DNA of 64,000 nt, from assembly GCA_023389035.1 (NCBI GenBank), contig JAEWFC010000030.1, positions 496,001 to 560,000 of the forward strand, written 5' to 3'. Numbering within the stretch: position 1 is the stretch's first letter; each line of letters begins with the position of its first letter. The notes under the pieces are model-generated. The model made no database searches and was not told the DNA's origin. It worked only from the letters and a program-made list of their open reading frames with translations. The stretch is from Acidobacteriota bacterium. GTDB taxonomy: Bacteria > Acidobacteriota > Blastocatellia > Pyrinomonadales > Pyrinomonadaceae. Position numbers and translations under genes: made by a program. Below are positions 1 through 7,007 of this stretch, piece by piece.

Positions 1-1210
1 CGTAGCCGCGGTCAATGTGGTAAACGCGATCGATGACCGATTCGCCTTCCGCACAGAGGGCCGCGAGGACCAGCGACGCCGAAGCGCGCAGATCAGATGC
101 GATCACCGGAGCTCCCGTCAGCCGCGAAACCCCTTTTACCACAGCAGTATTGCCGCTTATGTGAATATCGGCCCCCATCCTGATCATTTCCGAAGCGTGC
201 ATGAAACGATTCTCGAAGATCGTCTCTTTAATGGTCGAGGTGCCCTCGGCCTGCGTCATCAGGGCCATGTATTGGGCCTGCATATCGGTGGGGAACAGCG
301 GGTGCGGCTCGGTGGTGACGTCGCGGCTTTTCAGCCCGCCGGACGCACGCGTAACCCGCAGTGTGCTTGGGTTTAGATCGTCTATCTCCACACCCGCTTC
401 GCGAAGTTTTTCGATGACGGCAACGAGATGGTCCGGCCGGCAATTCTTGATCTCGAGGTCTCCGTTAGTGATCGCCGCCGCGACGATGAACGTGCCTGTC
501 TCTATTCGGTCCGGTATTATCGTGTGTTCCGCACCGCCAAGCTGCTCCACGCCGTCGATCTCGATCGTATCGGTCCCCGCACCGCGAATGCGCGAGCCCA
601 TCTTGTTCAAAAGGTCTGCCAGATCTTCGACCTCTGGCTCCCTTGCGGCGTTATGAATGACGGTGCGGCCCTTGGCAAGTGCGGCGGCCATCATCACGTT
701 CTCAGTACCGGTTACGGTGACCTTTTCGAATTCCAGTTCGGCACCGGAAAGTCGGCCCTTTGGAGCCGTTGCGACCACGTCACCTGACTCAAGCGAAACG
801 CTCGCACCTAATTTTTCGAAGGCCCGTAAATGCAGGTCGATCGGCCGCGTGCCTATTGCACAACCGCCTGGCAAACTGACCTTTGCCCTGCCGAAGCGAG
901 CCAGCAGCGGTCCAAGCGCGAGCACGCTCGCACGCATCGTTTTGACTAGCTCATATGGAGCCTCAAACGTCTCGACGTGATTTGCGGTGACCTTGTGTGT
1001 CCGTAGTTCCGGCGTCAGCACGGTCGCCCCGAGGTCTTCGAGCAGCCGCCGCTGGGTGATCAGGTCCTTTACATACGGCACATTATGAAGCGTTACCGTC
1101 TCGCCCGTAAGCAGCGTCGCTGCGAGGCATGGCAGAGCAGAATTCTTTGCTCCACCGATCTCGATCGTGCCTTTCAGCGGTGTTCCGCCGTGAATTTGAA
1201 ACTTATCCAT
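1..1210 (-). CDS. murA: UDP-N-acetylglucosamine 1-carboxyvinyltransferase, C-terminus cut by window edge
   Basis: First committed step of peptidoglycan synthesis: transfers enolpyruvate from PEP to UDP-GlcNAc in the cytoplasm. The minus-strand frame reads without interruption from the ATG at 1210 to the window edge, giving 403 residues. The start MDKFQIHGGTPLKGTIEIGG is typical MurA. The PEP-binding loop PGGCAIGTRP carries the active-site cysteine at residue 117 (E. coli Cys115). The visible end, VYHIDRGY, is the conserved C-terminal region, so only about 15-20 residues and the stop are missing. It is divergent from the sigma-factor gene, with a 146-bp gap between the two starts. All plus-strand frames over this stretch are shadows. 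Confidence 0.96.
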   Translation of the reverse strand, partial: MDKFQIHGGTPLKGTIEIGGAKNSALPCLAATLLTGETVTLHNVPYVKDLITQRRLLEDLGATVLTPELRTHKVTANHVETFEAPYELVKTMRASVLALGPLLARFGRAKVSLPGGCAIGTRPIDLHLRAFEKLGASVSLESGDVVATAPKGRLSGAELEFEKVTVTGTENVMMAAALAKGRTVIHNAAREPEVEDLADLLNKMGSRIRGAGTDTIEIDGVEQLGGAEHTIIPDRIETGTFIVAAAITNGDLEIKNCRPDHLVAVIEKLREAGVEIDDLNPSTLRVTRASGGLKSRDVTTEPHPLFPTDMQAQYMALMTQAEGTSTIKETIFENRFMHASEMIRMGADIHISGNTAVVKGVSRLTGAPVIASDLRASASLVLAALCAEGESVIDRVYHIDRGY

Positions 1211-1324
1211 AAAAAGTGGCCACCGAAGCCGTAAGCGTGCCTTATAGGTGCAAATACGAGATGTTATCATACGACCTCGGGTTACGCATTTTCCTTAGAT
1301 GGGCTAATTAGGCCGTTGCGATTT

Positions 1325-1355
1325 ATCAGAAACTCGATCAGAATCCAGATCAGAA
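1325..1355 (+). repeat. Three ATCAGAA direct repeats at 12-bp spacing before the sigma-factor start
   Basis: ATCAGAA occurs at 1325, 1337 and 1349, exactly 12 bp apart, and the last copy ends one base before the GTG start at 1357. There is no clear Shine-Dalgarno in the same place. They could be a short operator or chance; the function is unknown. Confidence 0.45.
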
Positions 1356-1356
1356 A

Positions 1357-1965
1357 GTGAAAGTTCCCCACGACACGTTAGCTTCTGAAGAGTTCCCGGC
1401 GACCTCTCTCGCACGGTCGGACGCCGATCTTGTCCGCGGGTGCGTTCGTGGTGAGCAAACAGCGTGGGACGAGCTGGTCGATCGCTATCAGCGTTTGATA
1501 TACGCGGTCCCTAGGCGGGCAGGCTTGAATGAAGAACAGGCATCGGACGTCTTCCAAGAAGTATTTTTGACGCTGCTGCAAAAGATCGGTGAGATCGAAC
1601 AGCCGGAGCGTATTCGCTCGTGGATCGTCACGACCGCCAAATTCAAGACATGGGCCGTAATCCGCGGACAAAAAGGTCATTTTTCGCCGGTGGACGATGA
1701 AGAGCTGGAAAATGAAATGGCTCGGCTGCCCGACAATTCGCCTCTGGCCGACGAAATTCTGGTCACTTTAGAACAACAGCACCTGATACGCACGGCCCTC
1801 GGGAAGTTGGAGGAACGCTGCCAAAAGATATTAGCTATGATCTATCTGCGTGATACGGCAGCTAGCTATTCTGAGGTCGCGGAAGCGATCGGCACCGGTG
1901 AGACGAGCATCAGCCCGATGCGATCGCGATGTCTAAAGAAGCTCGAGAAAATATTGGTCGGCTAG
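1357..1965 (+). CDS. ECF-type sigma-70 family RNA polymerase sigma factor
   Basis: A 202-residue sigma factor. Region 2 covers roughly residues 22-90: 'DADLVRGCVRGEQTAWDELV', then the 'YQRLIYAV' and 'ASDVFQEVFL' helices. Region 4 covers roughly 140-200, with 'LEERCQKILAMIYL' and a helix-turn-helix ending 'RCLKKLEKIL'. There is no region 3 or 1.1, as in ECF (group 4) factors. The GTG at 1357 is the first usable start after an in-frame stop at 1309. No zinc-finger (CHCC) anti-sigma gene is present; the next gene is a 159-180-residue beta-rich protein followed by a TPR-CHAT protease. This suggests that control may come from those partners. The DNA target is unknown. Confidence 0.92.
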   Translation: MKVPHDTLASEEFPATSLARSDADLVRGCVRGEQTAWDELVDRYQRLIYAVPRRAGLNEEQASDVFQEVFLTLLQKIGEIEQPERIRSWIVTTAKFKTWAVIRGQKGHFSPVDDEELENEMARLPDNSPLADEILVTLEQQHLIRTALGKLEERCQKILAMIYLRDTAASYSEVAEAIGTGETSISPMRSRCLKKLEKILVG

Positions 1966-2039
1966 CTTAGATCGTGTCTTTTAGTGATCGGGAGCGACAC
2001 TGTTTATGCGGAGAAAGCGATATACCATTGCCGCAGACG

Positions 2040-2516
2040 ATGAAGAATAAACTGGAAAAAATAGTTGACCTGATGGAGCGTGACGATTCGACGGACGCTC
2101 CTGCCGATTCCGTAAAATGGGCAAAGAATCTGTTTAGACAGCACGTTGCAGCTGGCGAACCGTCGTTGATTCGCCGACTGATCGCAACATTGCAGGCCAG
2201 TCTTTCGCCCGAAACGGGCCTCGCGGGTGAACGTTCAGCAGGTGCCGCCGCTGAACGTCAGATGCTGTTTACGGTAGATGATTTCGGCGTGCATATAAAC
2301 ATCACGGGATCGAACAAGATTGTGAGCCTTCGCGGCCAAATGCTCAGTGAACGGTTTGCCATCGGGTCTGCCAGGCTGAGCGGCGAGGCCGGAACGATCA
2401 CACAGCCCATCAACGACCCGGGCGAATTCAGCTTTGAGCGCGTGCCCGCAGGTAACTATTCGCTTACGCTCAGAGCGGGCGATACCGAGATAGTTATCGA
2501 GAACCTCGAGCTCTAA
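2040..2516 (+). CDS. Small protein with C-terminal beta-sandwich (carboxypeptidase-regulatory-like); candidate regulator of the cluster
   Basis: I prefer the ATG at 2040 (159 residues, MKNKLEKIVDLMERDD); a GTG at 1974 would add 22 residues of unconvincing sequence. The N-terminal ~65 residues are charged and helical. From about residue 75, 'QMLFTVDDFGVHINI', 'VSLRGQML' and 'GEFSFERVPAGNYSLTLRAG' look like alternating strands of a carboxypeptidase-regulatory-like/Ig-type fold. No signal peptide or membrane helix is visible, so it should be cytoplasmic. It sits 74 bp after the sigma gene and 7 bp before the CHAT gene, where an anti-sigma factor would be expected. A role as sigma-factor partner or CHAT-protease substrate is inferred from position only. 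Confidence 0.75.
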   Translation: MKNKLEKIVDLMERDDSTDAPADSVKWAKNLFRQHVAAGEPSLIRRLIATLQASLSPETGLAGERSAGAAAERQMLFTVDDFGVHINITGSNKIVSLRGQMLSERFAIGSARLSGEAGTITQPINDPGEFSFERVPAGNYSLTLRAGDTEIVIENLEL

Positions 2517-2523
2517 GATTTCT

Positions 2524-5364
2524 TTGCTCGCCTCACAGGTTTACATTATATGTGTGGCCGCATCGACACCCCTTAGCTCACCGGAAGAGGTCGCTTCCAA
2601 ACTTGTTTCCTCGACTTGCACGGCAAGGCGACGAGCGATCGGCCGTTTGCCCGTCGATTCCTTATTTCCCGTAATTCTTGCTCTTAAGGATATATGCTAC
2701 GAAACCTGGACGTCAGACCCGGTCGCGGCCCAGCGAGCGGACGAAAGCGCCGCCGAGATCGTCAAGATATTTGAACACCGCGAGATAGCCGCAGTTGCCG
2801 ACTGGATCCGCGGCATCGCGAACATCACGCGGGGCAAACTCGAAGCGGCGGTCGAAGATCTTGAGAGCTCTGCCCAACGATACAGATCGCGTCGAATGGC
2901 GACCGAATCTGCCCAGCCCCGAGTAGCCCAGCTGATAGCCCTGGCCATGCTCGGCCGTTACGAAGAGGCCGCTCGTGCCGGCCGGATCGCTCTCACCGCA
3001 TTCAAAAAAGCAGGCGACGAGCTTGCTGCGGGAAAGATAGAACTCAACCTCAGCAATATCGCCGCGCGGCGTGAGCGGCATCGCGAGGCGGAAAAGCTTG
3101 GCCGGTCGGCGTTGGAACGATTCGAGAAATTGGGGCTCCGCGATTGGCAGACGATGGCGGAGAACGATCTCGCAAACACATACGCCGATCTATGCAAGCT
3201 CGAAAAGGCCGATACATTCTATCGCTCGGCGCTTGAACACGCCGAGGCGGCCAAAATGACGGTCACGGCGGCTGAGATCGAGGCAAGCATCGGAAATCTC
3301 GCTCGGTCCCGCGGCCACTACGATGAGGCACTCCGGCGTCTCGAGAGCTCTCGTGACAGTTACGATCGGCTCGGAATGCCCCATCAATCTGCTATCGCCG
3401 AGCTCGAGATCGCCGATATCTACTCCGAGCTTAACCTCGCTGCAGAGGCCCTAGATTCATACCCATCATTGGTTAAGAGACTGCGGCAGCTGAAGCTTCG
3501 AAGCGAGGAGGCGCGTGCACGCTCGAATTACGCCCGAGTCTTGCTTTCGGCGGACGAATACAGGAAGGCGATGCGTCAGCTGCGGACGTCGCTGGAACTA
3601 CAGCGCGCTGAAGGAAATGTAGCGGGATCTGCTCTGATCCTGTTGCGAATAGCAAACGCTGAGCTCGACCGCGGGATACTTACGACAGCGAAAGAAAACG
3701 TCAGACAGGCTGCAAAACTTTTGCGGAAGACGCCCTCGCCGCGTTACACGATGTACGCGACTCTGCTTTCAGCCGAAATAATGATACGTGAGGGGCGCCC
3801 CGTGGCTGCCATAAAGCAGCTTGGCCGTCTGGTGGAGGAATCGGAAAACCTCGATGATCCATCAACATCGATAGCAGCACTAGCGGCAATGGGGCGGGCG
3901 GCGGTACTCAAATGCGATCCTGTCTCGGCCGAAAAGCACCTCGACAAAGCGGTGCTCATGATCGAATCGCTCCGCGAACCGCTTCCGGGCGAGGAATTCC
4001 GGCGCGCTTTCGTTGCCGACAAGCTCGCTCCGTTCGACGAGTTGGCGGGCATTCTGATTCAACAAAAACGGTACCGAGAAGCGTTTCTGACCGTTGAGCG
4101 AAGCCGTGCACGGTCACTGGTGGAGATGATCGAATCACACTCGCACGGAGCCGCGGTTTCGCGGAACGGCGAAGAAGATAGTGAAATACGCGAGCGGCTG
4201 AACTGGATCTACCGCCAAATGGACAATGCCGCTGCCGATGACAGGCCGACACTTTCCCGCGACGCTGGACGGCTCGAGAAGAAACTAGCCGCGTCCAAGC
4301 GGCGGTCGTCCAGCCGATCGGTGCAGAAGCGGATCGCGTCGGCAGCCTCCGTTGATATTGACGAAGTTCAGAAGAGGCTCAGCAGGAAGCGGGTACTCAT
4401 CGAGTATGTGCAGCTTGGCGGCAGGATCTCTGCTTTCGTGATAACGGATCGCGAGATCCATTTCGCACCGGATCTGGCGACATCCAATGAGATCACCGCG
4501 CTGCTGCAGGATCTGCATTTCCAGTTCGCACCGCTGCGGATGGGGGCTGCCGCTCTCGGCGGGTTCGCGGGCGTTCTCAGAGCGAAGGCCGATGCCGTTC
4601 TGCAAAAGCTTTACCGGGCGTTGATCGAACCGGTTATCGACATCGTGGGCAGCAGAGATCTTCTGATCTCGCCGGCGGGCCAGTTGAATCTCGTGCCTTT
4701 TGGTGCACTCTTCGATGGGACGACCTATTTGGCCGCATCTCGCGAGATCGTTCTCGCACCGAGTGCCGGATCGTGGCTGAGCCTTTATCGTCGGCCAAAG
4801 CGGAAGATTTCGCCTGCAGTACTCATTGGCTACGCTGACGCAAAGATTCCGCTTGTGGAGCAAGAGATCACGGCCCTCCGGAAATTGATGCCGACGTCGA
4901 ACGCCTATCTGGGTAACGATGCTACGTTCTCGCGATTTACCGCCGAGGCGCGCGAGGCGGGACTCTTACATCTGGCATGTCACGGCCGTTACCGCCCCGA
5001 TAATCCTATGTATTCAAGCCTGCATTTCGCAGACGGGTGGGTGACAGCCGCTGATACCATCCAGATGCAGCTGCGTGCGGAATTGGTGACGCTGAGTGCG
5101 TGCGAAACGGGCATCAGCAAAGTTTACCCGGGAGAAGAAGGAGTCGGTTTCGCCCGTGGATTTTTAGGAGGCGGAGCGACGAACGTGCTTTTAAGCCTCT
5201 GGCGAGTAAATGACAATGCCGCCAAGGAGCTGATGACCGAAGTTTACAGCGAACTGCAACGCGGCCGAAGCCCCGCCGCATCTTTACGAAAAGCACAGGA
5301 AACCCTCATCGACCGAAGCTATCACCCGTACCTGTGGGCACCTTTCGTTTTGATCGGACGATAA
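2524..5364 (+). CDS. TPR-CHAT protein (caspase-like cysteine protease with tetratricopeptide repeats)
   Basis: 946 residues. Residues ~100-520 are a helical solenoid of TPR-like units ('AMLGRYEEAARAGRIAL', 'RGHYDEALRRLESS'). A charged linker follows. The C-terminal CHAT domain (~600-946) has the catalytic histidine in 'LHLACHGR' (His820) and the catalytic cysteine in 'LSACETG' (Cys860), followed by 'GFLGGGATNVLLSLW', all intact. CHAT is a caspase/separase-clan peptidase fold; TPRs usually sense a partner that switches it on. The start at 2524 is TTG; a GTG at 2554 is possible. There is no signal peptide, so it should be cytoplasmic. It lies in a tight same-strand series with the sigma factor and small protein and 56 bp before a secreted subtilase. 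The cleavage target is not evident. Confidence 0.95.
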   Translation: MLASQVYIICVAASTPLSSPEEVASKLVSSTCTARRRAIGRLPVDSLFPVILALKDICYETWTSDPVAAQRADESAAEIVKIFEHREIAAVADWIRGIANITRGKLEAAVEDLESSAQRYRSRRMATESAQPRVAQLIALAMLGRYEEAARAGRIALTAFKKAGDELAAGKIELNLSNIAARRERHREAEKLGRSALERFEKLGLRDWQTMAENDLANTYADLCKLEKADTFYRSALEHAEAAKMTVTAAEIEASIGNLARSRGHYDEALRRLESSRDSYDRLGMPHQSAIAELEIADIYSELNLAAEALDSYPSLVKRLRQLKLRSEEARARSNYARVLLSADEYRKAMRQLRTSLELQRAEGNVAGSALILLRIANAELDRGILTTAKENVRQAAKLLRKTPSPRYTMYATLLSAEIMIREGRPVAAIKQLGRLVEESENLDDPSTSIAALAAMGRAAVLKCDPVSAEKHLDKAVLMIESLREPLPGEEFRRAFVADKLAPFDELAGILIQQKRYREAFLTVERSRARSLVEMIESHSHGAAVSRNGEEDSEIRERLNWIYRQMDNAAADDRPTLSRDAGRLEKKLAASKRRSSSRSVQKRIASAASVDIDEVQKRLSRKRVLIEYVQLGGRISAFVITDREIHFAPDLATSNEITALLQDLHFQFAPLRMGAAALGGFAGVLRAKADAVLQKLYRALIEPVIDIVGSRDLLISPAGQLNLVPFGALFDGTTYLAASREIVLAPSAGSWLSLYRRPKRKISPAVLIGYADAKIPLVEQEITALRKLMPTSNAYLGNDATFSRFTAEAREAGLLHLACHGRYRPDNPMYSSLHFADGWVTAADTIQMQLRAELVTLSACETGISKVYPGEEGVGFARGFLGGGATNVLLSLWRVNDNAAKELMTEVYSELQRGRSPAASLRKAQETLIDRSYHPYLWAPFVLIGR

Positions 5365-5420
5365 AAAATTTGTCGGCCGCGTCTTTTTTGTCGCATTATT
5401 GACACTGTACAAGTGCTCGG

Positions 5421-6836
5421 ATGCGTTGGAGCGTTATGGAAAGAAGCGTGAATTTTAGAGTGATCATTGCGGCGATGCTTGTATTAGCGTTCGGGCCGAT
5501 CACCCTGAACGCTCAAAAGAACGCCGGAACTCTGTGTGATTGTACGCCGGACGATGTGCTGATAGACATCGTAAATCAGGCCGACCTCGCAGCGATCGCC
5601 GCTCAATACGATCTGCACCCAACGCCGCAATCACAAGTGGGCAGTCCGCCAACCTATCGTATGCGGATCGACCGCAGCAAAACCCAGCAAACGCCGCTAG
5701 AGATCGTCGCCGCGATGACCGGCGATGCACGTATCACCCAAAAGGAAACGAATCGAAAGTTAAGCGTGGTCGAACGCGAAGGCTTGCCGTGGACGCTTGG
5801 CCGGTCATGGGCGATCGGGCGATCGTGGGCGATCGGAGGCAGTTCGAAAGGCTATAACCGGCAGTGGTTTCCGGGCATGATCCGGCTTAACGAGGCCCAT
5901 GCGATATCTCGCGGTGCCGGGGTCAAGGTCGCGGTGCTCGACACAGGGATCGATCTGACTCATCCCGCATTCGAGGGGAAACTGGTGCCTGGTTATGATT
6001 TCGTTGACAACGACAGCGACCCGAGCGAGGTCGGCATCATCCGCCAAAATCCTACATACGGCCATGGAACCCACGTTGCCGGCATAATCGCCCTGACCGC
6101 TCCGGACGCGAAGATAATGCCCATCCGCGTCCTGGACGAGAACGGCGAGAGCGACCTTTGGCGTATCAAGGACGCGATGATCTGGGCGTCAAAAAACGGA
6201 GCAACGGTCGTCAACATGAGCTTCGGTTATCCGCAGGACTTCACGCCGCAAAGCAATACATTCCTCAGCGATCTGTTTAATGGCTGCGATGACGAGGTCA
6301 TTCCCGGGCAGCAGCTCTTTCCGGAATTCGATGACAATAGACTGTTGATCGTCGCCGGGGCCGGCAATGGCGGAACCATCGGTAACGGTGCAGACCGCAT
6401 CTATCCTGCTGCCGAACGCGGCGGTGAGTTTGAGATCGACGACAACTTGCTGAGCGTGGGAGCTTCGACTCGGCTCGATCGGCTTGCAAGTTTTTCATCA
6501 ATGGCCCACGTGGCTAACCGCGACATCGACCGCTGGGTAAGGGTGGTCGCACCCGGCGAGGATATCGTCAGTGCGATCCCCGGCGGCCGGTACGGGTTGT
6601 GGTCGGGAACGTCCATGTCGGCGCCCGTCGTCAGCGGCATTGCGGCATTGGTAAAGGCCGCGAACCCAACACTTCCGCTGACAGCTCTCGTCGAACGGGT
6701 CGAGGAGACCGGTTTCGAATGGGACTGTCAGCTGCCATCAAGAAATATAAGGATGGAGACGTCGCGGGTTGACGCCCTCTGTGCCCTTACAAACAACGAA
6801 GCGTGCTATCAGCCGCGTCGAACGTGCACAGAATAA
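5421..6836 (+). CDS. Secreted S8 (subtilisin-family) serine peptidase
   Basis: 471 residues from the ATG at 5421; a second ATG at 5436 gives the cleaner signal peptide (MERSVNFRVIIAAMLVLAFG, cleavage near LNAQ). An inhibitor-type prodomain spans ~40-120. The catalytic domain has a complete triad: Asp174 in VAVLDTGID, His215 in GHGTHVAGI and Ser398 in SGTSMSAPV. Between prodomain and catalytic domain there is a short tandem, GRSWAIGRSWAIGGS (residues 127-141), a plausible processing linker. The protein probably acts in the periplasm or outside the cell. It is the last gene of the sigma/CHAT series; a strong terminator follows at 6862. Confidence 0.95.
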   Translation: MRWSVMERSVNFRVIIAAMLVLAFGPITLNAQKNAGTLCDCTPDDVLIDIVNQADLAAIAAQYDLHPTPQSQVGSPPTYRMRIDRSKTQQTPLEIVAAMTGDARITQKETNRKLSVVEREGLPWTLGRSWAIGRSWAIGGSSKGYNRQWFPGMIRLNEAHAISRGAGVKVAVLDTGIDLTHPAFEGKLVPGYDFVDNDSDPSEVGIIRQNPTYGHGTHVAGIIALTAPDAKIMPIRVLDENGESDLWRIKDAMIWASKNGATVVNMSFGYPQDFTPQSNTFLSDLFNGCDDEVIPGQQLFPEFDDNRLLIVAGAGNGGTIGNGADRIYPAAERGGEFEIDDNLLSVGASTRLDRLASFSSMAHVANRDIDRWVRVVAPGEDIVSAIPGGRYGLWSGTSMSAPVVSGIAALVKAANPTLPLTALVERVEETGFEWDCQLPSRNIRMETSRVDALCALTNNEACYQPRRTCTE

Positions 6837-6861
6837 GACCTTGTAGCTTCATCAACTATCC

Positions 6862-6893
6862 GGCCGGTCCTGAAAATGGATCGGCCTTTTTTT
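6862..6893 (+). terminator. Rho-independent terminator after the subtilase gene
   Basis: Stem GGCCGGTCC / GGATCGGCC (one G-T pair) with a short A-rich loop, followed directly by seven T. It closes the sigma/CHAT/subtilase unit and separates it from the FG-GAP gene. Confidence 0.85.
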
Positions 6894-7007
6894 GTTTGCC
6901 TGTCTTTTTCGGTTCAGGTCACGCACTGTCTTCGTGACGACCCTTTAATCGCGGAGCCCTTCGGCGAAGAAAGCGGCTGATTATCACGAAGAAAGGAAGA
7001 CAAAGAA

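Noticed and set aside
17..980. Several plus-strand frames at the left end
   Set aside because: They are shadows of the minus-strand murA gene.
1357..5364. Type III-E CRISPR (Craspase) locus
   Set aside because: No gRAMP/Cas7-11, Cas1, Csx30/31 or repeat array nearby; only the sigma plus TPR-CHAT parts are similar.
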